64,000 bases of DNA from Pseudopithomyces maydicus (Eukaryota > Ascomycota > Dothideomycetes > Pleosporales > Didymosphaeriaceae): contig JANTUC010000007.1 of NCBI GenBank assembly GCA_026873275.1, forward strand, positions 1,426,001-1,490,000. The letters run 5' to 3'. Made by a program: the position numbers and the translations under genes. This document shows, in pieces, positions 22,676-35,325 of this stretch; position 1 is the first letter of the stretch, and each line of letters starts with the position of its first letter. Under the pieces are notes generated by a model. That model was not told where the DNA came from. It worked only from the letters and a program-made list of their open reading frames with translations, and did not search any database.

Positions 22676-23970
22676 GGTGGTGGGGCCTAAACATTAGCTG
22701 CAGTTCCAAGACTGTGCGTTAGAATGGGTGGGGGTTTGGCAGCATAATCGACGGAAAGACGGAAGGACGGAGAAACAAGACTCGAGGTTAGATATCTAAT
22801 GGCGGGTGTAGTCATGTATGTGTAAGAGTGGCGTTGGTAGCACCAAGATGATATGCAGTGAAGGTTCTGTGGCACCGCACAGGTCACATCAAATGTGCAT
22901 TGATGGTTCGATGATGAGCTGAACGAAAAATGACGAGACGGCGATCAATTGACGAGGACTAAAATGATAGTATGTATTTATTATTTCAGGTCTTGACGTC
23001 CTTGTCACGCTCAGTCGGTTCCATCTTCTGGTGCTGCAGACTCAAGTGCACTTATATCCTGATAGACCAACTTGAGCGCGTAAAATAGCAGTCTTCTTGA
23101 GTGGTCCGGAAGCCCTGATCTATCGGACTATACAGTCGACGGCAACAGCAATTGGCCAGATAATCATAGTGATGTTGTGCACGGCTCGGATGTTCAGGAT
23201 TGATTGAGACCAACAAGGTCGACTCACGCAGGTTGACGTCTGCCCGCGATGAACACATGGTATCAGCCAAAAGCATTCACGCAAGCGTGCGGTTGATAGG
23301 CTGGAGCAAAAGGCCGCAAATGCAAGGCCCCAGCAAGCCGTAGGGATTGGGCCGAATGCTGCAGTCTCAAGCTCTTGGGACACAGTGACCGCTGGGAACT
23401 GTTGCTGGAGCGGACAAGGTGATGAACATGGTCTCCCACGCGATATTGTGGTCGAGTAGGCTGTAGACATGCAGGCGCATCCGATTGGGATCGTACATGC
23501 AGCTGTCTGGACCCTGCTGATGAGCTGACGACGGCTGGAGGAGGTCACATCCCGCTTTCCCCACACCGCTCCGTGGGCGAACCTGCTCGTTGCAGAAGGG
23601 GAAGCTTTGATGCCCAGGAGGAGCACGCCATGGTGAAAGTCGGAGCTGTCGATGATGCGTGAAGAAAGCACGGAGGCAAAGCTCCGATGGTGTTGCATGT
23701 TCCGACGATCGGCGTGAAGCTAGCGGGAGTAGCCGAGGCAGCTTGGCGGTCACGTGCCGTCTGACGCGCTGCACGCCTGGGTGGGCCGGAATGTTGAACT
23801 GCGACAATCGAAGAGGAGGGCCATGACAAAGCCGCAACACCGCACCCAGATTGCGACATACACGACCAGCGCCGCACGCGTCTATTGAGAAGATACCCGA
23901 GACGCCAACGCCAGAACCCCCAAGCTCCACACTGACGGCGACCTTCACGCCCCACCCGCGCGACTGCACA
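22676..23970. promoter_or_regulatory. Divergent upstream region, chitinase / YTH1
   Basis: 1.3 kb with long antisense frames at 23367-24320 (minus) that run through the YTH1 coding region and are shadows. No independent gene or factor site is recognised. Confidence 0.4.
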
Positions 23971-24780
23971 ATGGCGGATACCCAAGTCGCCACCCCGCCC
24001 GCCGACCAGCTCATGACACAGCCGGTGAAGGCCACGTCCGACTTCAACTTTAGCGACTTCCTACGGCGAGAATACCGCTTCGGACTTGACCCCGACCGAC
24101 CGCTATGCAAAGCATACATGCAGGGACACTGCCCTCTGGGCAACCGCTGCCCTGACAAGCACCAAGTATCGTCATCATACAACAAGTGCGTATCCACTGC
24201 CCTTTGTGTTTCTGCGCCAGCTAACGGCAGTATCAGTCTCGTGTGTAAGCACCGGCTGCGCGGCCTGTGCAAGAAGGGCGAGACTTGCGAATTCCTCCAC
24301 GAGTACAACCTCCGGCGCATGCCCGAGTGCTCCTACTACGCGCGCACCCAGACCTGCTCCAATGGCGACGACTGCCTCTACCTCCACATCGATCCCGAGG
24401 CGAAGCGACCGGCATGCCCCCACTACGACCGGGGCTTCTGTCCGCTCGGCCCGCACTGCGCCCTGAAGCACAACAAGAAGACAAATCTGTGCCCCTTCTA
24501 CCTCGCTGGTTTCTGCCCGGAAGGTCCTACTTGCAAATACGGCGGGCACCCTAGGTTTCCCACCGATCTGAAGAAGCCGGAGCCAAAGGTGGAGAAGACA
24601 CCAGAACAGCTAGAGCAGGAGCGCTTGGAGCGGGAGGCCGAGCGGGAGAAGGAAGAGCGCGAAGAGCGCGAGCGGGAGGAGCGCAATCCGCATCACGCAG
24701 GTGGGCACAAAGCTGGAGGGCGGTGGAATAAAGGAGCCGGACGACGTGGGAGACGAGGACGTGGTCGCGGTGGCTTTTGA
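23971..24780 (+). CDS. YTH1: mRNA 3'-end processing CCCH zinc-finger protein YTH1 (CPSF30)
   Basis: RNA-binding subunit of the cleavage and polyadenylation factor, which recognises the poly(A) signal. Exons are 23971-24185 and 24237-24780, giving 252 aa. The 51-nt intron (GTGCGT...TATCAG) is a multiple of three, so the unspliced frame stays open; splicing restores the family sequence NLVCKHRLRG. Five CCCH fingers follow in order: CKAYMQGHCPLGNRCPDKH, CKHRLRGLCKKGETCEFLH, CSYYARTQTCSNGDDCLYLH, CPHYDRGFCPLGPHCALKH and CPFYLAGFCPEGPTCKYGGH. The fifth ends in GGH, as is usual in fungi. A Glu/Arg-rich helix and a Gly/Arg-rich (RGRG) tail complete it. The match to fungal YTH1 is strong in length, finger order and linkers. 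Confidence 0.94.
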   Translation: MADTQVATPPADQLMTQPVKATSDFNFSDFLRREYRFGLDPDRPLCKAYMQGHCPLGNRCPDKHQVSSSYNKCVSTALCVSAPANGSISLVCKHRLRGLCKKGETCEFLHEYNLRRMPECSYYARTQTCSNGDDCLYLHIDPEAKRPACPHYDRGFCPLGPHCALKHNKKTNLCPFYLAGFCPEGPTCKYGGHPRFPTDLKKPEPKVEKTPEQLEQERLEREAEREKEEREEREREERNPHHAGGHKAGGRWNKGAGRRGRRGRGRGGF

Positions 24781-27700
24781 TCGGCTACGGGCTTTGCTTT
24801 TGATAGTAATCGTTTGGATGGAACATGCGCTATGCCAGAACACTAGGGGGAAGAATACAGGTTCGCGCATCCACGTCTTTCATGGCAGTCCGCATGGCTG
24901 GGTGGGGTCTGGCAATCGAGGGATATGGCATTGTGGAGCTAGGAAACGAGGACCCCTCGCGTGTTCGGAGAGAAGAGCGTGGAAAAGCATGACTACTAGG
25001 CTTAATATCTTGATACCCAGTGTTATTGTAGGATAGGTGACACAACTACCAATTATCGGGCACGGGCGACTTGGTGACCTGAGTGGAACGCGTATTGACA
25101 GTGTCTATATCAACAGGCGTAGAGCGGAGAATCCAAGATCCAGCCATCTGCCTTGCTATGAGTTGAAAGAATCATCATTGCTGCAAACTGGTCGACCAAG
25201 CCGACAAGGCGAATTGGAACAGAGAACTTCGCAGCCAGAGCCACGCGGCTCGATAGGCGAGAACATAGCGAGGCGAGATATTATTCCAAGGGCTTAACGC
25301 CGTAGCAGACCTCGCTTATAGTTTGAGCGAAAAGACAGAGAGTGAAAATTAACTGCTGCCCAGATGCTCACGAGGCTGTATTGGCGACGACATTAATCGG
25401 AGCAGAGCCCGGGCCATCTACCATTAGTTCGATAGGCTGCATTGGGGTCTTCGTATCACTGTTATCTAGATCCGTCAAGTGATAAAACACCACTCTGATG
25501 CTTCCCCTGAAGAACGTGCCAAGTGGGATCATCATTTCTTCACCGGTCAAGCAGCATCGAAGATTCACTCTCGGAGATTCGCGCATCGTGACTGTCTTTG
25601 CATTGATCTAACCACCTTGGCTGCAATCCCAACTTGGAGACCCTGCCAGCATATCTCGGATCCTTCAATATAAAAGTGGGTCTAACCGGTGAAGAAAGGT
25701 CGAATATCGCCCTTTGTGAAGCAGCCTTACGCTAGAACTACCCACGAAAGTTAAAACGACGTGAGACATTATCACTGTGTCACCCTCGGCCCGTACGGCT
25801 CCATGCAGTGGCACAAACCATTACCGAGACAGTAGCTTTTCAAAATTCACATCCACTTTCACCGAAACGCTCCTGCATGAATTAATGCAGTTATGCTCGT
25901 AGACCTTGTGAAGCTATTCCTACATGCTCCAAATAAGGTTTCGCTGAGCAGGAGGGCCCCAGTTTACTACCGGGACCGTTGCCCCATCACTAGCGTACTA
26001 CCAGACGTCCCTTTGCATCCAGATATCCTTGTAACCTTCTCTATACATAAACGAATTAGCGGCCGAAAACCTGAATCTATATGCGTCTAAATCTGCACGT
26101 CGTTTCGTAAACAACGCCAGGGTCCTTATCAACGGTCCATTTGACCCTGCAAGTGCACATGTGGTACAAGGCTATGTACCGGATCGGACAATGTTTGTTC
26201 CTGCAGAAGAACATCATGAAACATGATAAATCTGATTGCAAGATCACAAGCAATTTTATTGGGATCGTTAGAGCTCAGTTCACATCTGAATACTTCTCCA
26301 GACCACAGCTTCAATTAAGTCGTGCTCAATTTGTGAAATGATTCCCTTGTATCGCGACCAAGCCTGTAAAAACATATTATGTAGTTAATAAACAACCTTA
26401 TGGCTCACTCAACTGAGTTTAAGCTATCGTTGATATCAATATATTCTCAAATCAAAAGTTTCCAATCGCTGGAACCAACCCTGTGTGGTAGACACCTTCG
26501 ACACTCATTTAAAAGCCCTCGATCCTGTTTCGTTCATTCTTGTACATACTTGGCTACATTGGTATTCTATTTATTCACCAATAGATGCTCAAGGAAATAT
26601 GATCATTCAACCCCGACTGGTTGTTCCTCTTTAAGTTTTGTCCACAATCATTTCCAGTATGTGCTTGCGTATAATAAAATAGATGATTTGAAAATATTTA
26701 AAACTCGTTGCATGTGTTTCATAAATGCAAAGGTCGACTGTTCGTTGTATGTATAGTTCTAACGAATATGCGGCCTGCATATTTCGCGACCTGGGCTGGC
26801 CATGATTACTTAGACATTTCGAAATAGTATATTAAGTCTATAGTATAAATGATAACGGTCTTGAGGAAAATAAAACCAAGTGTCTATATCTACATCTACC
26901 ACCATCCAGTGCGATGAAGTCACCAAACTTCCAGCAAGGCTACCACGCCAATGAACCAGATGCCCCTTACATCCATCCACTCTATTTTCTTTAGCTATCA
27001 TAAGATCAGATGATCGTCCCATACATGTCGAATGCAAGTAAGATTCTGCTAAGGGTGTACAGCGAGTGGTAAAAAGGAACGGCGGCGCAATCGGTAGGCC
27101 CGCGTCTGCCACGCCTGATATTGTCGCGCGCCTACTTGCATATTCGTTCAGCCTAGCTTTCAGGCGAAATCAAAAAGCCACATTAAGACCTACTTGAAGG
27201 ACCTCTGTCGTGTTTGCAAGCCAAGCCCTGGATCTCGCGATGGATGTATTGTGTGGCAAAACTGTGCCCTCCAAATCGTCCATGTGAAACAGAATAAAGG
27301 CAACAAATTAGTTCGACTAGGATCAAGGTGAAGTTCACATTTGGGGGCATTAAGCCGGCTACGAGCTGATCGGGGATTTTGTGATTCGTCAATAACAACA
27401 CACCTAGTGTGCGCTGTTCGTGGCGGTGTGTTCTTTCAACCACTGGGAACTATTATTGTCTGTTGTATCAATTAGTCATTAATAAAACTCCCAATAATTA
27501 GCACACCGTTATATAATAGCTTGACAAATTCATGTGCTTCTTACCAACCCCGGATCATTTCCTGGTACATCCTTATGAATTGTGATCACTTCGTCGATAG
27601 TCGTACATCTGATTGGATTGAAAGAGACTTTGTGTTTTCTTATAAAAGCATGAAGGAGTCAGAGTCTTTCATTCCTTAGGATGAGGACGATCGCGGCATG

Positions 27701-28724
27701 CTGCGATACCAAGAAGCGCCAGACTAGGCCCCTGGTCACCTGCATTTGAACTTGCGCGTACAGGCATACCTGGCCCCCCAAATTCCACGTCAGATCCGAT
27801 CAAACGTTCACTCCCTCCAGTCAATTCACAATGAGCCTGGCAAAATCTCACCCGCCGAAGCGCTCTGCGCCCTGTCGGTAATCATGGTACTACTTTCCTA
27901 TGTAGGTACATATGTGTGTAGATACAACTGTGCCGCACCTCTGCTAGACATGCACCTCATCCGAGAGATTTTTACAGGTTATGATATTCATACATATCAT
28001 AGTGACAGCCTTATCGAAGCGTATCCAGGTCTGAACCCGATGGTGAGCAAAACCGTGGCTGTTGTGGTGGAGGGTGATCATTGGACACCATCAACCATCG
28101 CCCCTCGAGGCTAGCTGTTCATTCTTGAAAGGCAGCCCCGCCGATCCGCTGCGCCACAAAACTTCACGATAGAAATCCAATATCATGTAGGTGTGCAAGT
28201 CGGCATCATTGGTGCAGCATCAGCGGCTTACAATAGGCATCGCGCGCCAGATTGCACCCAGCTGATCTCCCAGGACAAAATGATACGCTGTTCTATGATC
28301 ATCGAAGAATCTTTCGTTTTTCAATTGTTGTGACTGGTGGTAAGGAAAGCTTGTAGACTAAATTATCGCAGTAGCACAAGTTTGCCTTGGTAGTATCCGG
28401 CGAACACGAGATATGTATGTCTCAACTGGCATAGTCCTTCGCGCTTAAGATCTTACACAAGCATTTCTTTGGTCTCATTATGCGCCAGTATCTTTATCTG
28501 AGATTGGCTAGAAAGTTTATGGGATGTAAGCAATGCAGTATATAAGTGAAGTGCCCGCTGACAATGTCTAGGACCAACAATTAAAACAATTGACCTGGCC
28601 TCATCAACATACTATCCCTTTTCTCCAGAGTTCGAGAGAGTGCAAATACTTTCATAGTCCTTAGGATCTGAATCCCAGACTGCTTTAGCCAATCCCCGCA
28701 AATCTCGGCACCCCGTCCAACACC
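24781..28724. other. Gene-poor region, about 3.9 kb
   Basis: No gene is supported. The left part is the YTH1 3' flank; from about 25.3 kb the sequence is AT-rich, with only short frames lacking family resemblance or starting at non-ATG codons (for example 27746-28114). No terminal repeats, transposase motif or tRNA box pair is recognised. It could be ancient, mutated repeat DNA, but I see no paired copy within the window. Confidence 0.5.
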
Positions 28725-29668
28725 ATGCCAGAAGAGCAAACTTCATGGCCAGAGTACGCATACAATACATACTACAACACCGGCGCAGAGGATCCTTTAC
28801 AACTCAAGTTTCCTAGATATGGGGCCTTGTGGTTCAAAAAACTCAGTGATGACGTCAGAGAACTTCACAAATTGGAAATGGAGCTCAATCATGGTGTTGC
28901 GAACATGTATTTCAATGACAAACGCATTGTCCCAATCGAACCATTTACCGTTCTCGACTGTCCAAGAAGTCTTTTAGAAAGGGAAAGATACCAAGAACTC
29001 CATGAAAAATGGCTCAAAATGGAAAACCTGAGAAGGACATATTGTTAGTCTTCCGTTTCTATTGCTGCAAACAACTTCTGACCGTTCACACAGCTCAGGA
29101 TCTCTGCCTGGTTAACCAATTATTTAAACTACCTATCCCAACCAAATACGGAAGTTCGCGTTTAAAAGAAATGGAAGCCCTTTTTGCCAATGAGTATTTC
29201 GGTCCCACAAATGAAGCCGACCGCGCCTCAGCATACAAAAACTTGGATGCCCCCGATTTCGTAAGCATAGTACAGATTGAACCACTAAATATCCCTACAC
29301 GATTTGCAATCAGACATAGGGTCTGGATTGACAAGCTGATCCTACGCCCGTTTCGCAGATGGTTCAGGAAAGACCCTGAAGCTTCCGGCATGGTACTGGC
29401 AGATATTGTTGCTTTCATGGACGCATTGATTTGCATATTCTTCCCTTGCCTACTCACAGCAACAATGTTTGCGCTTGATGGTACCTCATCAAACATGGTT
29501 CGCAAAGCTCTGGTTGGTTTACTTGGTCTCGTCTTCACTGTCTTGGCACAACTACTCTCCGGACCGGGCCTTGCTCGAGGAACGATCATCTCGCTAACGG
29601 CTGCATACTTTGCTGTGGCAATTGTGTTTGTATCGGTATCAGATGGTAGATCCTGCCAGCGAACGTGA
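28725..29668 (+). CDS. DUF6594-like protein with C-terminal membrane helices
   Basis: Exons are 28725-29043 and 29094-29668, giving 297 aa. The intron has a GTTAGT donor and CACAG acceptor. The start ACACCATGCC is a good context. The N-terminal 180 residues are hydrophilic and helical (KLSDDVRELHKLEMELNHG), followed by WIDKLILRPFRRWFRKDPEASG. Three hydrophobic segments follow: ADIVAFMDALICIFFPCLLTATMFAL, ALVGLLGLVFTVLAQLLSG and IISLTAAYFAVAIVFVSV. Soluble helices, a short basic linker and two or three terminal helices are the layout of DUF6594 proteins, an expanded ascomycete family of unknown function. Assignment is from this layout and remembered patterns, not a search. It lies alone in a gene-poor region. 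Confidence 0.72.
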
Positions 29669-30850
29669 AGAGTTCGGCAATGTGGCAACGTTAAAAGAGT
29701 AGGATCTGAGAAGGCGCAGGTACCTTGGTACGTAACGAAACACCTCGTTGTATACACACACTATGGGCACTAGCCGTGCCACGCTTTACCCTTTCTGGAC
29801 TTCCCATGCTTCACTGACTTAGGCAGCATCGGTGGGGCTGGGCGGGGGCTTCTCGCGTTGTCTGAATGAAGCTAATGTTATGCAGGACTTTGATTCATAC
29901 GAATCTTCTTCCCTTGAATCTATCGGTGTTGGTCTTTTATCAGCCGGGTTAGGATGTCGATATGTGCTTCGAAAAACAATACTGAGATAGCAAGTATGCT
30001 AACGATGCGGTTCGAACCCCTGCGCGAAGCACAGATCTTCGATGGCGCCTTTAGGGAGTGTCATTATCTTCACTTGCATCGTAGAGGGTCATTAGGTAGG
30101 TATCGAGATATGTCGAAGCGAAGAAACATTTGATGGAGGCGTTAACACAACATACTACCTGGGTAGCATCGAGAGGCATGTTCGGATCGTCGCCAGTACC
30201 CCCGGTTCCGCTGTTCTTCGCGTCTCGACATACGGGGGACGCGCCATCCCTGGCCCGAGAGTGGTCTTGTCCAAAAGCAGCGCGTAACGAATGGGATTGC
30301 TCACCGCTTTGACCTCACCGGCACCCAGGTCTGGAATTTGCATCGTAGCTCCTGCTTGCAGATACTAGGAGCCCTGGCAGACCACTGGTAGGCGACTTGG
30401 TATTGAGTGTCATCACGGGAGCCTTTCAGCGCCCTGTCATGCAGCATACAGGCATGGACATGAGTCGTAGCACGGGTGTCTACAGATTTCTGGGTGAGGT
30501 TGATATGGTTGAGCTGCATGGGCATGTTAGCGGATAGAGAAGACAGCCTTGCGGACATGGTAGGCATAAAAGGGTCACCATGGCACCGATTTCAGATTAC
30601 AAGCATCGGAATCTATCAACCCTCCCTTATCACTAGAACTGCATTGTCAATTTTGACGACTACAAGACCTGATTATATCCCCATTCATCGCTCATGATGT
30701 ATTCTCCAAGGATTATGACAAAACCCCCGCCAAAACTCCGTTAGTCCAACCTCTGCGTTTATGTGGAAAATTCTGACACATCATTAGGGGCGATCTCACA
30801 ACCGAAACCAACAAATTCCCAGGACAACAAAAAGGGCATGGGCCAGCAGC

Positions 30851-30912
30851 AAGGCACGGAAATAAAGGGCAGTAGCGGCCCGCAAGAAGGCACGGAAACG
30901 AAGGGTAGCAGC
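30851..30912 (+). repeat. Two-copy tandem repeat, 36-nt period
   Basis: Copies at 30851-30876 and 30887-30912 share AAGGCACGGAAA and AAAGGG/GAAGGG cores. The period is a multiple of three and lies in a 63-codon open frame (GTG at 30763, no ATG at its start) that encodes a repeated GTEIKGSS/GTETKGSS pattern. It may be a remnant of a low-complexity coding exon. Confidence 0.6.
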
Positions 30913-31866
30913 ACCCAGCCTCCTGCGAAAGATACAGGCAGTGTGAAAAAGTAAAACGGAATGCAGGATATACGCTATTCGGTACCTGTGGCCCGTCAAT
31001 ATTAGGGGTTTTTCCAGACAGCCGCACACAAAACTTTTCCAACAATTTGACACACATAGCATATCTCATTTTCGAGAGGAAGAATATATATGTCGATTCA
31101 TAGTTTTTGCATTCCTAGCTCACTATAGACAATCGTGTTAATCCATATGATGCAAAATTGTATGTGGCTTTGGCATCTGCGCCTGGCCTGAAGTTTACGT
31201 CCAGTCTATACGATAATCTATATGTATCTGCATCATCTATCGCGCTTTCAACCCAATGCGACTCGGCGGGAAACCTTTACATTATCCCAATGGCTTCAAG
31301 CCTATGAGTAGATATATGCGGGGTGAGAGAAGACCTACACAGTGCTTCTACCGGTTCTCGTTCTTCGTTGGTCGCCGGATCACCGTCCGCACACTAAGGC
31401 GTAAGACTGAATAGTCGCAGCGAAAAGCTGTTAGTATTCCATACTTTCATGGCACCCAGGCCCTTCTTTGCCGTGTTGCGGCTCCACATATCATATGTAT
31501 TGCTACTCCGGAGAACTTGCCCAATGTCTTTGTGAAACGTAAGTCGCTCCGCACTTCAAAACATTACGTCCATACAGCAGAGAATAGCCCAACAACCTGA
31601 CCACGCCCCACGTTATATATATATCTTCAACTGTTCTATATAACTTCAGTGTATGAGGGTGTGCTAATGATCTCAGGATACTAGTTGAAGTATGCAGCAC
31701 CGGTTGAATCCTGTCCGCGAGCACGGATAGATCAATTCAAATAGCTCTAAAGCTGATGGTCAGAAACAGCTTCGAGAATGTGTCGTATGGATTATGCGCT
31801 AATGGTGTACTCATGACTGAATCAATATAGCGATCTACCGGGCGGTGAGAGTGGAAAATCGATTAT

Positions 31867-31940
31867 GGTGTGTGCGTGTGCGTGCGTGCGTGTGCGTGCG
31901 TGTGCGCGTGTGCGCGTGCTTGTGCGTGTGTATGTGCGCG
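31867..31940. repeat. TG/CG alternating purine-pyrimidine microsatellite
   Basis: About 74 nt of nearly perfect alternating purine-pyrimidine sequence built from TGTGCG and CGTG units. Such tracts can adopt Z-DNA in vitro; any role here is unknown. Confidence 0.9.
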
Positions 31941-33938
31941 AGGACCTGGCGGTTGGAGCGAGTCATAGGGGCGGGTGTTTTCGAATCCACCAACACACCT
32001 ACGGTCGGTTATAATTTACTGGGGTAAAGCCGACGGGTTATGGGTTTATTCAATAAATTAAGGACTTGTCCCTTGCTCTGTAGTTCTACTCACAGTCAGT
32101 CACCGCAATCCATCCAAAGGAAACAGAAAATCGTTGGCTACAAAATGCGGAACACACAAACCAAGCTCTTAGAGCAATCTCACAATCTATTTGATGCCTA
32201 AAATTCTGTTGAGAACCACAGAGACGCAGTAATTTGGTAACCTGTAGGGCTGCCAGCGAGATTGGAACAGGCTAAGAAAGGATGGAAGAGGCTGAGAACT
32301 GCAAGGAAAAAGATGGCTGGAATACAGACACCCTAGATATCGCAACAGACCGATACGGCATCAGGATGCCGTCTGTGCAGTTCCCGCCCCCGGACCGGGC
32401 ACGGTTCGGAGAGATAGCTGGGCAAGCGCAGCGTCTGCTGACATCTCCTCTCAGCCTTAATTTCCTGCTTAGGAAGCAAAAAAAAAAGCTGGAAAACTTA
32501 GAAGTGCGGGGGATTTTGCCCATCAAGGCTCACTGATTAGGCCTGTCGTGATTGTGAAAGGCAAGACGAGTGCGGCCGATTATGCAAGTCCCTTTTGCGC
32601 TCACTGCATCGATCGATCGTCTCATTAATTTCAGCCCTCTGTTGCTAGTTCGATAGGGAGTCTTGGACCCTCCCGTCCACGTCTTACTACTAATTGCATC
32701 CGAGATGTTGTGTAACCAGGGCCATGTTAATGAAGCATGCGTCGTCTGGTACCACTCCAAGACTGCGCAGTTCCCAACCTCTTCATAAAATCCTCTTATT
32801 TTGTGAAAATTTAAAGAATCCTGACAGCAATAACATCTTTTTGTGAAGATAACGTCTAGTACCCGTGCCAAAGACTCACCAACGTCTCGGCCTGTGCCAC
32901 ACGGTTGTGATCTACCGATTTGGATGAACAAGGGGTGCATAGGTGGGTCCCAGGCTCTCCCATCCTAATGGCCGTGTACCAATCGTGTCCTGTCTTTTGC
33001 GTCAGCCTCAAACGTTCGTTACAGGGGCAAGACATCCCGGTCCTTGTAATTGGTGGTCGCTACGGTGATGCTGAGCGGAGGGGCGAGAGATGCGCGCACG
33101 AACAGTTTCAGCGTTGTTGAGACATCATTTGCGGGCGGTACCATTATCTGCATTTTCACGTTCTCTTGCCCTTGAGACATACAGTGACATATCAGGACCA
33201 ACGCAACCTTGCTTCTATCCTCTCTTATATTTTCCCACGATTGTATCAGTTTGAATGTGCAATACGCCTGGTTACTCTGAATGAACATTCTTCGAGAAGA
33301 CTCCGATCGATTTAAAATGATGGAGAAGAACATTAAGAAGCACCTATAACTTTGTCAATATTCGCGAACTGAATAAGTTCACTGCCTGGTATCCTGGATT
33401 GTCGCGATGGCATGCCAAGCAAAGCTCGGTCGCAAGACGCTTGGGCGCACCAACTAAAAGATCCAGTGGTATCTGTATCGTTTATGATTGCCGAAGAGCC
33501 TGAATGGTTGGTCTTTGTATCACCGTCTTTGGCTTATTCGCGCTCGCGCAATTGGCGGCAACGACGACGTGACTGATCACAGAAACGCGTGTTTTCGGAG
33601 TAAGATGTCTCCCAGGGAACATAGGAAGATTAAGTACATATAATTCCACAGCGCAAGCGTTGGTCTTAAGATGTCGAGACCATATGCACTTCCTGGCTCT
33701 GTAACCATGCCATGATCAATTGCCTGGAACTCGCCTGGAACTGACGGAAAGAGCTGATGACGTCATCAGACCGACAAGCCAATTGGAGTGTTGTTTGGTG
33801 AACTTGTACCTGCAGATGGTGTATCACTAAGGACAATATACCCTCGTCCTTCCATTACATACCACTGCAGAGTAGCTCATCTCTACATAGGCAGGACTTG
33901 ACTTTGTTGAGACAGCCCAGATATTTAGCAGTCTAACC

Positions 33939-34712
33939 ATGTCCGCATCAGCAAGTGATGCCCACGACCAGTGTATATCCATCTCACACGAAGGCGTGAC
34001 GCAACACAACAACCAAGGCGACGATAATTTCACGATGTCAAGAACATCAGCACAAAGCGGTGGTGAATCTAGCTCTGATGATACCCACGATTGCGATTCC
34101 TACGATCCAACAGATCCTTATAGTGCATGGGAACATTTCTACAAGGGCCGCAAGATGAAAGCCCAATTCTCTGGGCTTTTCAATCTGGTTCGCGCACACA
34201 ACGAAACATCAGCATCTTTGATTCGAGATTCATCTCCCTGGAATGATACGTCAACACGAGAGGCACACAACATTGAACAACGTATAGCTTGGAACGAGCT
34301 TTGCAAGAAAGTCGCAGCCGACGCATCAATACCGATAGCACTTTTCGACCCACCAGAATCTTTCGTTCAGGTTGTCTTTATACGAGATGACAAAGATTGG
34401 TTCTGCTGTCCATGTGCTGTTCCAGATCAAAAGTGCTCTTATATGGCGCTTGATGCGCCTGTGAATGACGGCGGAGAGGGAGTGACGAAGAACATGCTAC
34501 TGGAGAAGATAGGCCACGTTTTGTACGGAGCAGAGGACGGATCGGGCTGGCAAGTCGGAAACGAGAACGAAAGACCGGTGCTTAAACTGTTTTCCACCAT
34601 GCAGTCCGAGGGAACGCTTGTGGGCGATATCTATGCCGTTCTGAAAGGAATTGAAAAAACGGAAACGAACGAGGAGGATCAAGACAATGCCAAAAAACTA
34701 GTCACACCCTGA
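33939..34712 (+). CDS. Hypothetical 257-aa acidic protein
   Basis: Intronless frame with a good start (AACCATGTCC). It has no signal peptide or membrane helix. The N-terminal 65 residues are Ser/Asp-rich and probably disordered. The rest is mixed alpha/beta with a Trp/Tyr-rich segment (DPYSAWEHFYKGRKMKAQFS), a helical stretch (EQRIAWNELCKKVAADAS) and a Cys cluster (WFCCPCAVPDQKCSY) with four Cys in about a dozen residues. The cluster could bind metal, but the spacing matches no finger I know. I recognise no family; the gene may be lineage-specific. It sits at the edge of the gene-poor region. Confidence 0.6.
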   Translation: MSASASDAHDQCISISHEGVTQHNNQGDDNFTMSRTSAQSGGESSSDDTHDCDSYDPTDPYSAWEHFYKGRKMKAQFSGLFNLVRAHNETSASLIRDSSPWNDTSTREAHNIEQRIAWNELCKKVAADASIPIALFDPPESFVQVVFIRDDKDWFCCPCAVPDQKCSYMALDAPVNDGGEGVTKNMLLEKIGHVLYGAEDGSGWQVGNENERPVLKLFSTMQSEGTLVGDIYAVLKGIEKTETNEEDQDNAKKLVTP

Positions 34713-35325
34713 ACACAACTGTAATCTTATGTCATAATATTTTGGTTGGTCCGGGCTTTTGGGTTTGATCTTACTGAATTTCTATCAGCTGTGCACACTA
34801 CAGGGTATTTTTAAGCTCACAATACTAGCGCGGCAACTCTCAAAACTGGCCGGGATGTAGGTAAACCTGAAGGTGTCTACTCATTGGGTACTGAAAGTGT
34901 CAAAATTTACTGTGTCATGAAAGATGAGTGTAGCAAATACAAGATCGACCAGTTGACAGGTAGATGCACTTGACATCACGGAAAGCCAATGTCTACAGGC
35001 GCTTACATTATGTTCCTGAATGCAAATGAGCCGATCGGGACTGATTATGAATTCACAGTCTAAAATCCGCACGTATGTCCGATTAATTCCACACATTGTT
35101 TCATTTCATGACTGTATGATGCTCGCCGGTCAGCCATATTCACTTCTTTGCCCAGCCACGCTAAACCGCAATCGTGAGCACTATGCCAAAAGTGCACACC
35201 GGCAAACCCGTAGGAAGCATCTTACAGATTGCCATGAATGTTTTAAACTTCCAGTCCCCCTTCTTTTTTCTGCTACAAATTTCTTTATCCAAACTCTGAA
35301 ATAGCTACACCACGATTACTTCAAT
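34713..35325. other. Intergenic, upstream of the NmrA-like gene
   Basis: About 610 nt of AT-rich sequence without coding signal; presumably holds the promoter of the NmrA-like gene. Confidence 0.45.

Larger units (their letters stand above)
29669..33938. other. Gene-poor region, about 4.3 kb, with simple repeats
   Basis: No complete gene. It contains a two-copy 36-nt repeat (30851-30912), a long TG/CG alternating tract (31867-31940) and a 9-bp inverted repeat framing a tRNA-box-like sequence (29963-30033). An 84-codon frame at 32282-32536 begins with ATG but has no recognisable family. Confidence 0.5.

Noticed and set aside
23367..24320. A 317-codon minus-strand open frame upstream of and across YTH1
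   Set aside because: It is antisense to the clearly conserved zinc-finger exons, has GC-rich shadow composition (many Arg/Ser/Cys) and no family features.
31845..32027. A frame encoding a Cys/Val/Arg-rich peptide
   Set aside because: It merely translates the TG/CG microsatellite.
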